Below are positions 54,991 through 64,000 of a stretch of 64,000 nt of DNA, in pieces. Numbering within the stretch: the stretch's first letter is position 1; each line of letters opens with the position of its first letter. The stretch spans positions 20,878,501 through 20,942,500 of the forward strand of contig CM057476.1 of NCBI GenBank assembly GCA_030035585.1, given 5' to 3'. The position numbers and the translations under genes were made by a program. This stretch comes from Dugong dugon (lineage: Eukaryota > Chordata > Mammalia > Sirenia > Dugongidae). The notes under the pieces are model-generated. The model worked only from the letters and a program-made list of their open reading frames with translations. It made no database searches and was not told where the DNA came from.

Positions 54991-57900
54991 TTTACAAAAT
55001 CACAATTTCATTGTGCTTAGGTTTTCATTGACATCCAGAGTGCAAGGACAAGAGATGACATCTATACCCTTAAGAAGATGAGAGTTTATATGAGACACAT
55101 GTTAAATTGACACCCCCCCCAAAGGGTTTTTAACCTGAATGTGAAGATGAACCAAAAATAAACCTGTGTGCCTTCCCCTATGTCCCCAAAAGGACAGCAG
55201 AGAAATTGACTTCCTCAAATCCTGGCACTGAGTGCAGGAAAAAAATTCTCACTTGAGAATAACTACAAGTTTACCTTATGGATTTACAGGCTGAATCAAA
55301 GCTGCCTAGGTAGACTGAATAACCTTTAGTTGAGAATTTAGTTTACAGTGTTCCTGGGTTGATAGTATGCTCAGGCTCCTGGCAGAGACAAATACATCAC
55401 TTACTGAGGAACCCACCTTCACATCTGGCCCCACATAACGTTTAAGAAATATGAAACAACTCACAGTAAAATGAATCACAAAGCTTGGAAGGAAACAAGG
55501 TGTCATGAGTGAGTGCCAACAAAAACAATAGACAACAAATCAAATGTGAAAATAATTCAGATACTGGAATTATAATAATATAAATTGGTATGTTTTGTAT
55601 ATATAAAGAAATAAAAGTAGATTGAAAATATGAACAAGCAAGAGACTTAAAAATGACCAAGTAGATTGGGATTGAAACCAAATAGAGTTTCTAAAAATGA
55701 AGAAACAAAATTTTCTTTGAATTGAATTAAAAATTGAGTAATTGAAATAAAGCCATAATAAATGGGTTTAACAGTAGGTTAAATAGAATCTATGTACAGG
55801 AAGATAGACCTGAACAAATTTTGCAGAATAAAGCACAGAGATAAAAAGATGGAAAATATGATAGGAAAGAAGGGTAAGAGAGATGGAGAGGATTGAAAAG
55901 ACCTACTAGATCATCTAATCAGAGTTCCAGAAAGAGAAAGAAAATGGGGAGCGGGGGGTTAATATTTGGTAAAATGAACACTGGTCAAAAAATAGGAATC
56001 CCAGACAGGATCAATAAAAAGAAAAAATTTCAAACTTAATGCATCATATGAAAAAACTGCAGAATACTAGAGAAAAAGTAATAATCTAAAAGCAGCTGGA
56101 AACCCTTACGAATATACAGGCAAAAATACTCAATAAAATAGCAAACCAAATTCAGCATATAAAGAGGATTATGCAACCATTACCAAGTGATATTTACCCA
56201 TGAATGCAAGGTTGTTCAATGTACAAAAACCAATAAGTGTAATACCCCATATTAACAGAGTAAAGGAAAAACTCCACATGATCATCTTAACAGAGAAAAA
56301 CATTTTACCAAATACAACAAAATTTCATGATAAAAACACTCAACAAACTAGGAATAGAAGGGAAATTCAAGTGGATAAAAGGGTATCTACAGAAAACCAA
56401 CAGTTCACATTATACTCAATGCTGAAAGCCTTAAAGCCTTTCCCCTAAAATTGGAACAAGACAAGGGTGTCTGTTCTTACCACTTCTGTTCAACACTGCA
56501 CTGGATGTTCTAGCCAGGGCAATTAGGCAAGAAAATGAAATTAAAGGAATCCAGATTAGAAAGAGAATTAAAACTGTATTTGCAGATGACATGATCTTAT
56601 AGGGAATCCTGATAATCCCCCCTAAAAAACTAGTTAGAGCTAACAAATGAGTTCATCAAGACTGCAGGAAACAAGGTCAATATATAAAACAACCCATTTA
56701 ATTTCTATAAAATACCATTTACTAATCCAAAAATGAAATTAAGAAACAATCACATTTACAGTTGCATTAATCAAGTTAAATACTTAGGAATAAATTTTTC
56801 CAAAGAAATACAAGACTTGTACATGGGATACTGCAAAACATTGTTGAAAGAAATGAAAGATCAAACTAAATAAAGAGACATCCTGTGTCATGTATTGGAA
56901 GACTTAATATTGTTACAATGGCAATACCCTGCAAAGTGATCTACAGATTCAGTGCAATTTCTATTAAAATCTGCTGCTCACCCTCTTTTTTTGCATAATT
57001 TAACAAGTTGATCTTCAGATATGTGTGGAAATGCAAGTGACCTAGAATAACCAGAACACCTTGAAAAAACCAAATTTGGTAAACTCACACTTCCCAATTT
57101 CAAAACTTAGTTCAAGGCTGCAATAATCAAGACAATGTGGTACTGTCATGTTGTTGTTAGGTGCTGTCAGGCTGGTTCCGACTCAGCAACTCTGTCTACA
57201 ACAGAACAAAACGCTGCTGGGTCGTGCGCCATCCTCACAGTCGTTGTGCTTGAGCCCATTGTTGGCAGCCACTGTCATAAGGATAGACATACAGAGATGG
57301 GTAATCTACATACAAAAGAATGAAATTGAACCCCTACTTCATATTAAAAAATTACTTCCACGGATCGAAGATCTAAATGTAAGAGCTAAAGTTGTAAAAC
57401 TCTTAGAAGAAAACACAAGTGTAAATCTGTGTGACTTTGGATTAGGAAGTGGTTTCTTAGATATGACACTAAAAGCACAACAACCAAAGAAAAGATGGAC
57501 AATTTGGACTTCATTAAAATTAGAAGCTTTTGTGCATCAAAAAGTGAAAAGACAGCCAACAAAAATGGTAGAAATATTTGAAAATCATGTATCTGCTAAG
57601 TGTCTAGTATCTAGAATATATAAAGAACTCTTATAACTCAACAGTAAAAAGACAACCCAACTGAAAACTGGGCAAAGGTCTTGAATAGATATTTCTCCAG
57701 AGAAGATGCACAGATGACCAATAAGCACATGAAAAGATGCTCTTAGTCATTAGGAAATGCAAATCACAACCCACAGTGAAATAGCTCTTCATACCCACTA
57801 ATTGATGGCTATTATCAGAAGTTGGAAAACAATATGTGTTGGTAAGGATATGGAGAAATTGGAACCCTCATCTGTTGCTGGTGGGAATGTAAGATGTTGG

Positions 57901-58485
57901 AGCCACTGTGGATAACAGCTTTGGATGTTCCTCAAAAAATTGAACATAGATTTGCCAAATAACACAGCAATTCCACTCCTAAATGGAATTCTGCACTCAA
58001 GAGAATTGAAAACATACGTCCACACCAGTGTTCTTTGCAGCATTATTTCTGGTAGCCAAAATGTGGAAGCATCCCAAGTATCCCATCAATTTGATGGATA
58101 TACAAAAGATGGTATATTGTACGGTATCTATACATTTATTCAGCCACAAAAAGAGTGGAAGTACTGACACATGCTACAACATAGATGAACCTTGAAAAGA
58201 TTATGCTAAGTGAAAGCCAGACACAAAAGACCACTTATTGTATGGTTCATTTATATGAGATGTCCAGAATAAGCAAATTTATAGAGACAGAAAGTAAAAT
58301 AGTGGTTTCCAGGGGTGAAGACGGAGGAATAGGGAATAAGTGGGTACAGGAGTTGTTATGAGTGTGATGTAAGTGTTCTGGAAGTAGGTAGTGATGTTTG
58401 CACAACCTTGTGTATACTAAAAACCACTGAATTATACACTTTAAAACACTAAATTATATGGTATGTGAACAGTGTGATTATACAT
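54991..58485 (+). mobile_element. Old L1 (sense), ORF1-like region, ORF2 RT and 3' end
   Basis: A-rich ORF1-like text (AGAGTTCCAGAAAGAGAAAG near 55921) precedes ORF2 RT text: ATGCAAGGTTGTTCAATGTA, then ACAAGGGTGTCTGTTCTTAC, with the catalytic box as TTTGCAGATGACATGATCTT (56580; FADDMIL). The C-terminal part follows from 57279, including a readable stretch at 57279-57636 (IEPLLHIKKLLPRIEDLNVR). Stops throughout. The left boundary is uncertain. A small RTE tail (57150-57270) interrupts it. Confidence 0.7.
57150..57270 (-). mobile_element. RTE 3'-tail insertion (antisense), 8-bp duplication
   Basis: GTTGTTGTTAGGTGCTGTCA through CATTGTTGGCAGCC: only the last ~120 bp of RTE. ACTGTCAT is repeated at 57142-57149 and 57271-57278. 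A very short, 5'-truncated RTE insertion. Confidence 0.9.
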
Positions 58486-59089
58486 TAAGGGCAGGAAATA
58501 CACAAGATAAGCGTAGACTATCTTGGCATACCAATAAGCAAGGAAATTCTCAAATACTATTAGAGTCATATCAAAGAAACTCAGGAACCAGCTTGAAGAG
58601 ACTTCCACTGGCCACATATGGGACATCAAAAGGGATAGTAACTGCAGTAAATTGAAGCACATCAAATAATAATTAAATCTAGTAGTTGTTAATGCTCTTT
58701 ACTAAAAACAAAAACTCCATCTTTGTAGGATATTAGGAAACCAATTCATTATTTGGAAAATTGCTGAATAAACACAACCAAGCATATGACCTGCTTTTGC
58801 TGTGTTAACGGTGTTTTAGTATTACCGGATAATTAATTAACATGAAGTTTCTCTTTATATGCAAGTATACTGCCTAATAAATGAAGGAGGAATGATAGAT
58901 TGTCACCATTTACAAACCTAAAGAAATAATAATATTCATCACTTTTCATCAGTGGCTGCTAATATTACAAGAAGACAAAGGTATCATGTGCTCCTGATGG
59001 CCACCTAAAAGTCTTCTTCCCAAAAACAATTAAAGCTAAATCTGATCGCGCCTTTCTGTCTAGTTGCCAATTTATGTGAATTACTATAC
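58486..59089. other. PRR14L intron without recognised feature
   Basis: AT-rich, no exon or named repeat; possibly an L1 3' UTR remnant at the left. Confidence 0.35.
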
Positions 59090-59097
59090 TCCTGCTC

Positions 59098-59316
59098 CTC
59101 ATTTATCAACATGGTTAGGTTCCAAAGACCAGGTTGTTATGGGAAAATTGGCATTATGCAAAAATGGAGGATGACCACATCAGATCACAAAATAGAGGAT
59201 GACTATTACTACATCATTACATAACTGCAAAATTATATCATTACATAACTGCCAACCCGCTGAGAGTCATGGGTCAGCCAAGTTGTCATATAACCTTAAC
59301 CATCACAGCCAGTGTT
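59098..59316 (-). repeat. Unnamed LTR-like repeat, antisense copy of 63110-63305
   Basis: CATGGTTAGGTTCCAAAGAC, AAATTGGCATTATGC and GGAGGATGACCACATCAGAT are the reverse complement, with few changes, of the copy at 63110. An internal short tandem (ACTGC or CCAA flanking repeated TTACATAAC) is present in both. Confidence 0.8.
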
Positions 59317-59829
59317 ACCTCACTCCTTGGGTTTTGTTACTGCCAGACGTACATTGTTAATGTGCAAAATAGTCGGAAAGTAGATTTTTTACTGTTGTAA
59401 ATGTGAAATATTGGATAATGAGATAGTAAAAGAGAAGTAGCTGTAATATTTCCCATATGTTTGGGACAGGGAATAAAACGTGTTTGGAACAGAGAAACAT
59501 GTTAAATAAAACCATGGAGATGTAATCAAGAAAATCAAGACTGGGTAAAGCTAACAGCCAAATGATCTGGTTTCTTTTACAATTTTTTTTTTTTTAAAAG
59601 AGTAATCTCAGGTTGAAACTGTATATTAAAAGAGATAAGATGAAACACCAATAGCATATAAATTGGTACAATATTGATTGGAGTTAAAATGTTCCAGGGA
59701 TCTTGTGTTGTTTGGGAAAAGGGTAAATATATTGATGAACGTTAGTCTTTGTAAGTTAAGTATGCATGTTAAAATTCTTGCTAACCATTAAAAGAATAAT
59801 AGTAGTAGAGCATTTGATTTCCAAGCAAG
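59317..59829. other. PRR14L intron without recognised feature
   Basis: AT-rich; an (A/T) run at 59582-59597. No exon. Confidence 0.35.
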
Positions 59830-59911
59830 GAGAGAGGGATAAAAATAAAAGTCAATTAATAGAAAAACCAAAACATTGAAAAGGTAGAACAAAAATAAGA
59901 CGTAAAATAAA

Positions 59912-60539
59912 ATGTTGTTAGGTGATGTCGATTCAGTTCCGGCTCACAGCGACCTTATGTACAACAGAACGAAACACTGCCTGGTCCTGTGCCATCCTCA
60001 CAATCGTTGCTATGTTTGAGCCCATTGTTGCAACCACTGTGTCAATCCATCTCATTGAGGGTCTTCCTCTTTCTCACTGACCCTCTATTTTACCAACCAC
60101 GATGTCCTTCTCCAGGGACTGGGCCCTCCAGATAACATGTCCAAAGTAAGTGAGACAAAGTCTCGCCATCCTTGCTTCTAGGAGCATTCTGGTTCGTTCT
60201 TCTGACATTGTTGAAAAAAGGTATTTGCAATAAAGAAGGCTTTGATCTTGTAAATTTCTTTCATGCAGTCACTGATGTCATTTCTATCACCAAGCCTGTA
60301 TTTTCCAACTTTTGATCATTCTTCGTTTCAAACTTTCACATTCCAATCATCAGTAATTACCAGTGCATCTTCATTGCGTGTTTCATCAATTTCAGACTGC
60401 AGAAGTTGCTAAAAATCTTCAATTTCTTCATTTTTGACCTTAGTTTTTGGTGCATAAAATTGAATAATAGTCGTATTAACTGGTCTTCCTTGTATGGATA
60501 TTATCCTATCACTGACAGCGTTGTACTTCAGGATAGATC
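59912..60539 (-). mobile_element. RTE LINE, 3' arm with large internal deletion
   Basis: Antisense RTE: the 3' tail and C-terminus (59912-60205, GTTGTTAGGTGATGTCGATT ... GGAGCATTCTGGTTCGTTCT) jump at about 60206 to endonuclease-domain text (TTGAAAAAAGGTATTTGCAA ... GTTGTACTTCAGGATAGATC). Essentially all of the RT domain is missing. The arm abuts an inverted 5' arm at 60540. Confidence 0.85.
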
Positions 60540-61128
60540 GTCTGTCAGTTTGTCATACTGTGGTGGCTTGTGTTTTGCTCTAATGCTGGAAGCTATGCCA
60601 CCGGTATTTCAAATACCAGCAGGGTCACCCGTGATGGACAGGTTTCAGCAGAGCTTCCAGACTAAGACAGACTAGGAAGAAGGCCCAGGTGGTTTACTTC
60701 TTTAAAAATTGGCCAGTGTAAACCTTATGAATAGCAGTGGGACGTTGTCTGATATAGCGCCGGAAGATGAGCTCCCCTAATTGGAAGGCATTCAAAATAA
60801 GAGGGGGGAAGAGCTGCCTCCTCAAAGTAGAGTCAACTTTAATGACATAGGTGGAGTCAAGCTTTCAAGACCTTCCCTTGCTGACGTGGCACGACTCAAA
60901 ATCAGAAGAAACAGCTTCAAACATCCGTTAGTAATTGAAACATGGGATGTAAGAAGTATGAATTTATGAAAATTGAAAGTTGTCAGTAATGAAATGGAAC
61001 GCATAAACATTGATATCCTAGGCATTAGTGAACTGAAATGGACTGGTATTGACCATTTTGAGTCAGACAATCATATAGTCTGTTATGCCGGGAATGACAA
61101 ATTGAAGAGGAATGACATTGCATTCGTC

Positions 61129-61962
61129 GTGCAGTGTGATGAATTGATTTTGTGTGGCTTTTCTAGCCATGGTCTTGTAATTCCCACCTAAGTTATTGGG
61201 CAGGACTGTGTGATGGGTAGTTGTTGTCTACCAAACGGATTGGTCAGTTTTGCCGTCCCATTGGGCTTGAGGTGAGCCATCCCAGAGGCAGGAGAGAGAG
61301 AATCCCACCACCATGAGGGAAGAACAGCCAGGAGGAGAGAGCATGTCCTTTGGACCCGGGATCCCTGCACTGAGAAGCTCCTGGACCCAGGAGACAGAGA
61401 GAGAAGTAACATTGAAGATAGCGAGACTCGGCAGCAGAGACCTGGTACAGTAGGCTTCCTGGCCCACAGAAAGTGCCGAGTGCCTTTGGGCAGAGGCAGA
61501 AGGCCAGGGAGAGGCATGCCCGTGAGCACGGCTGGGAAGAGGCTGTCCTGATGGAAGAACTGTATCCTGAGTATTCCTGAACCTGAATTGTAACTGTTAC
61601 TTCCCGAATAAACCCTGTAATTGTGAGTATTGACTGCAAGTTCTGTGGCCATTGCAGTGAATTATCGAACCCAGTAGAGAGTGCATACCTATGATTGTGA
61701 GGATGGCGCAGGACCAGGCAGTGTTTCGTTCTGTTGTACGTGAGTTCGCTATGAGTTGGACTGACTCAACGGCCCCTAACAACAACAGTAGAGAGTGCTG
61801 TGGGAGTGACGGTTCGTGTCAGAGCTGGTAAAGATGGCAGAGGGAGGAGGCATGTCTGACGTCTGCCTCATAGGAATCAGGCTTGGGCTGTTGATCTTGT
61901 TTCTCCTTCTCCTTTGTGAAGTTAGAGGAGGTCAGATGCTGCCGTCATGCCATTTTTACACA
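61129..61962 (+). mobile_element. ERV-type solo LTR inserted in the RTE 5' arm
   Basis: RTE text stops at ...GCATTCGTC and resumes ...TCGTCAAAAAG; TCGTC is present at 61124-61128 and 61963-61967. The element starts (G)TGCAGTGTGATGAATTG, has GAATAAACCCTGTAATTGTG (poly-A signal region) at 61607-61626 and ends TTTACACA. It belongs with the fragment at 34139 and is related to the antisense LTR at 22560. A short RTE tail is nested in it. Short ORFs on both strands have no similarity to genes. Confidence 0.75.
61685..61796 (+). mobile_element. RTE 3'-tail insertion within the LTR, 12-bp duplication
   Basis: ATTGTGAGGATGGCGCAGGA to CAACGGCCCCTAACAACAAC. AGTAGAGAGTGC is repeated exactly at 61673-61684 and 61797-61808. 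It is the youngest layer of this nested stack. Confidence 0.93.
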
Positions 61963-62420
61963 TCGTCAAAAAGAATATTTCCAAATAAAAATAATAGATA
62001 TAAATTAAATTATACCAATCTCACTAAATGTAAAAGGTGTAAATATCATAAAGTTGAAGATTGGCAGCCTGGAAAAGAAAAGGCAGTTAAATATTTACAT
62101 GAGAGATACCTAAAACTTATTACGGACAGGTAGAACATTGAAAAAAAAAAATGGGAAAGATAGACATTAGGGAGGGACCTGGGTGAACGAGAACCTTGTG
62201 TGGCAAATAAATAGACATTAAGGCAAAACAGACATAATAGAGATAAAAAAGGATCACTATATAATGATAAATTATTTAATTCACTAAGAAGTAACAGTTC
62301 TAAACTTTGGGGCAGCTAATAGCATACTTAAAATATGTAAAGCAAAAATGTCAGCTACAAAGAGACAGATGTTAATTACATTCTCATCAAACAGAAATCA
62401 GTAAGGATATAGGTGATTTA

Positions 62421-62588
62421 AACAGCACAGTTAACCAGCTTGTTTTAATAAATGAATGTGTGAGGAATAACAAGTTTTGCTATTTCTAGCAAACAGTGAA
62501 ATTTCAGTGGCTAACATTGAGATTTCTTGCTTACACTAAGGCTTCTGATGGTCTGACAGCCCTCCTAGATAGGCTTAGAGAGCCATGC
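62421..62588. other. Intronic sequence without recognised feature
   Basis: Short non-coding spacer between L1 remnants. Confidence 0.3.
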
Positions 62589-62772
62589 TTTTTTTAAATT
62601 GTGCTTTAGGTAAAACTTAAGTTTCTCATACAAAAATTTATACACACATTGTTATGTGACCCTAGTTGCAATCCCTGTAATGTGACAGCACACTCCTACT
62701 TTCCACCCCAGATTTCCCATGTCCATTCAGCCAGCTCCTATCCCTTTCTGCCTACTCATCTCGACATCCAGG
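62589..62772 (-). mobile_element. Truncated L1 3' UTR (antisense)
   Basis: TTTTTTTAAATTGTGCTTTA, TTTATACACACATTGTTATG, GATTTCCCATGTCCATTCAG: the last ~180 bp of the elephant-type L1 3' UTR, matching 3130-3310. No clear duplication found. Confidence 0.85.
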
Positions 62773-63103
62773 CTTTTTGAGTCACCATTGCGTCTAGGTC
62801 ACTAGGGTAGAGGAAGTGTACCAGTGATCACTCCAGCACTTAAATGCGTTGGTTTAGAAGTTACACATTTCACATCTGCTCACTCCAGTGGCCTGAGCTA
62901 ACCATGTGGCCCAGCCTTACTGGAAGGGCTGGGGAAACGTGGGGGAGCACATGGAGCAATGAGTTTCTTGCCTGTAATACTAAAAGGCATTATCCACCTA
63001 CAGCTTACTTATCAACTATCTCGTTATCCGACATTTGTTATTTACGACAATAGTAAACGATGTACATCTGGCAGTAACGCCGAGGTGCAAGAGTAATACT
63101 GGC
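62773..63103. other. Intronic sequence without recognised feature
   Basis: No exon; a short ORF (62844-63053) has no support. Confidence 0.35.
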
Positions 63104-63109
63104 CACGGT

Positions 63110-63305
63110 TATGTGTCAGCTTGGCTGGGCCATGATTCTCAGTGGTTTGTCAGTTATGTAATGATGTATTTTGGCAGTTATATAATGATGTAGTCATCCT
63201 CCATTTTGTGATCTGATGTGGTCATCCTCCATTTTCACATAATGCCAATTTTCACATGATGACCTGGTCTTTGGAACCTAACCATGTCGATTAGTGAGGA
63301 GTGCG
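63110..63305 (+). repeat. Unnamed LTR-like repeat (sense copy)
   Basis: TGTGTCAGCTTGGCTGGGCC, TTATGTAATGATGTATTTTG, GATGTGGTCATCCTCCATTT, GGTCTTTGGAACCTAACCAT. It is inverted relative to 59098-59316. Its opening words resemble the start of MaLR-like LTRs, but it diverges afterwards. Confidence 0.8.
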
Positions 63306-63351
63306 TGTACTCAGCAAGTACACAGTCATTTTCACAAAGGACATCATTGGG

Positions 63352-63759
63352 CTTTACTTCGTTATCTATTATTGTTACAATAAATACCACAGGTGAGTCA
63401 CTTTAACAAACAAATTTATTTTCTCATAGTTTAGGAGGCTATAAGTCCAAACTCAGGGCACCAGCTCTAGGGGAAGACTTTCTGTCTCTGTCAGCCCTGG
63501 GGGAAGATCCTTGTCTCTTCAACTTCTATTCCTTGGCTCCTTGGTTATCTTCATGTGACTTGGCATCTGTCTTTCCTGATCTGTTTCCTCACTTGCTTGT
63601 TTAATCTCTTTTATATCTCAAAAGAAATTGACACAACTTATGCTAATACTGTGTCATTCACGTAACAAAGAAAACTCAATTCCAAATGGGATTATATCCA
63701 TAAGTATAGGGGTTAGGATTTATAGCACATTTTGGAGGGACACAATTCAATCCATAACA
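63352..63759 (-). mobile_element. MaLR-type solo LTR (antisense)
   Basis: GTTATCTATTATTGTTACAA at the left, GGAGGCTATAAGTCCAAACT, and GACACAATTCAATCCATAAC at the right, as in 37262-37649. It ends about 230 bp before the next PRR14L exon. The left end is approximate. Confidence 0.87.
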
Positions 63760-63992
63760 GCCAGTTTTACCAAATTTCAAAAAATTAGTGTACAGACTGT
63801 ATTCACTGACCATGATTAACTTAATTTGGAAATCAATAAACCAAAAGATAGCTAACTAAAAAAAAAAGCCGTATGTTTAGAAATTAAGAAACATTTATAA
63901 ATCGTGGGTCAAAATAATCATATTAATGGAAATTAGAGTTGAGGACTCAATCTCTGAAGAGAGCATGAAGAGTTTATTTTTTCTTCTTCCAG
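63760..63992. promoter_or_regulatory. PRR14L: Intron 3' end: branch region and polypyrimidine tract before the PRR14L exon
   Basis: The last 25 bases are TTTATTTTTTCTTCTTCCAG-like, a strong pyrimidine tract with CAG acceptor. Upstream is AT-rich without repeat. Confidence 0.7.
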
Positions 63993-64000
63993 GTTAAAGA
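63993..64000 (+). CDS. PRR14L: PRR14L next coding exon, first 8 nt only (cut by window end)
   Basis: The last 30 bases contain a strong acceptor, a T/C run ending TTCTTCTTCCAG, followed by GTTAAAGA. The first G completes the Arg codon left open at 47020, and the following TTA AAG read Leu-Lys. This gives ...PRPK-R-L-K, exactly the order expected where the human protein continues RLKKKEF into the Tantalus domain. No other acceptor with this continuation was noticed between 47021 and here, making a 17-kb intron. Only eight bases are available, so the call rests on phase, acceptor quality and order. Confidence 0.8.

Larger units (their letters stand above)
60540..61982 (+). mobile_element. RTE LINE, inverted 5' arm (5' UTR and EN N-terminus), split by an LTR
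   Basis: Starts GTCTGTCAGTTTGTCATACT, the RTE 5' end, and runs through the 5' UTR into EN coding (60781-61070: SRPSLADVARLKIRRNSFKH, TWDVRSMN, ERINIDILGISELKWTGIDH). An LTR splits it at 61128/61963. It then resumes CGTCAAAAAGAATATTTCC and ends at about 61982. The opposite arm begins with GATCTATCC (antisense of 60531-60539), only a few bases further along the RTE, so little is lost between the arms. Confidence 0.87.
59830..62420 (+). mobile_element. Old L1 ORF2 5' (endonuclease) remnant hosting the rearranged RTE
   Basis: A-rich L1 text before 59911 resumes at about 61983 with TAATAGATATAAATTAAATT, ACCAATCTCACTAAATGTAA and GAAGATTGGCAGCCTGG, which resembles the start of L1 ORF2. Weak; boundaries approximate. 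Confidence 0.45.

Noticed and set aside
61188..61652. Three overlapping minus-strand ORFs (up to 154 residues)
   Set aside because: They lie inside an LTR in different frames; no gene similarity.
61816..62133. ORF with a signal-peptide-like start (GLLILFLLLLCEV)
   Set aside because: It runs from the LTR across the insertion boundary into RTE and L1 remnants, so the frame is accidental.

Overview
This is mammalian nuclear DNA. It is AT-rich, spliced, and dominated by retrotransposons. The dominant SINE is the Afrotherian tRNA-RTE SINE (AfroSINE), and the RTE LINE has sequence typical of the elephant genome. Elephant-type L1 3' UTRs and MaLR-type LTRs are also frequent. I infer an elephant or a close paenungulate relative; the species cannot be fixed by eye.

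The only protein-coding gene I can support is PRR14L (proline rich 14 like), on the + strand. Five coding pieces are visible: a 73-nt exon (20985-21057), a giant exon of about 5.3 kb (37742-43025), a 172-nt exon (46193-46364), a 107-nt exon (46914-47020), and the first 8 nt of the next exon at the right edge (63993-64000). All have AG/GT boundaries and the reading phase passes correctly across every junction. The promoter and first coding exon(s) were not found and probably lie left of the window. The C-terminal Tantalus-domain exons lie mostly to the right.

Layout. 1-2500: L1 remnants carrying two AfroSINEs and an LTR-like insert. 2992-7790: an old MaLR-type provirus split by an antisense L1 and by a solo LTR. 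7791-12560: an old L1 3' UTR carrying an RTE whose 5' half is inverted, itself hit by a young L1. 12665-20984: LTRs, L1/RTE pieces and plain intron. 21058-37741: intron 3 of the visible set, holding a composite LTR, a tRNA-Gly SINE, a long antisense L1 and a 1.5-kb RTE. 43026-46913: two short introns. 47021-63992: a 17-kb intron with several L1s, a DNA-transposon-like element and a second RTE with an inverted 5' arm interrupted by an LTR.

I found no new gene system, CRISPR array, operon or functional RNA gene. The most interesting observations are the two RTE copies with the same inverted-5'-arm architecture (as expected from twin priming), a tRNA-Gly SINE whose body matches the 5' UTR of that RTE, a sequence module shared by several LTR families, and two easily missed PRR14L exons.
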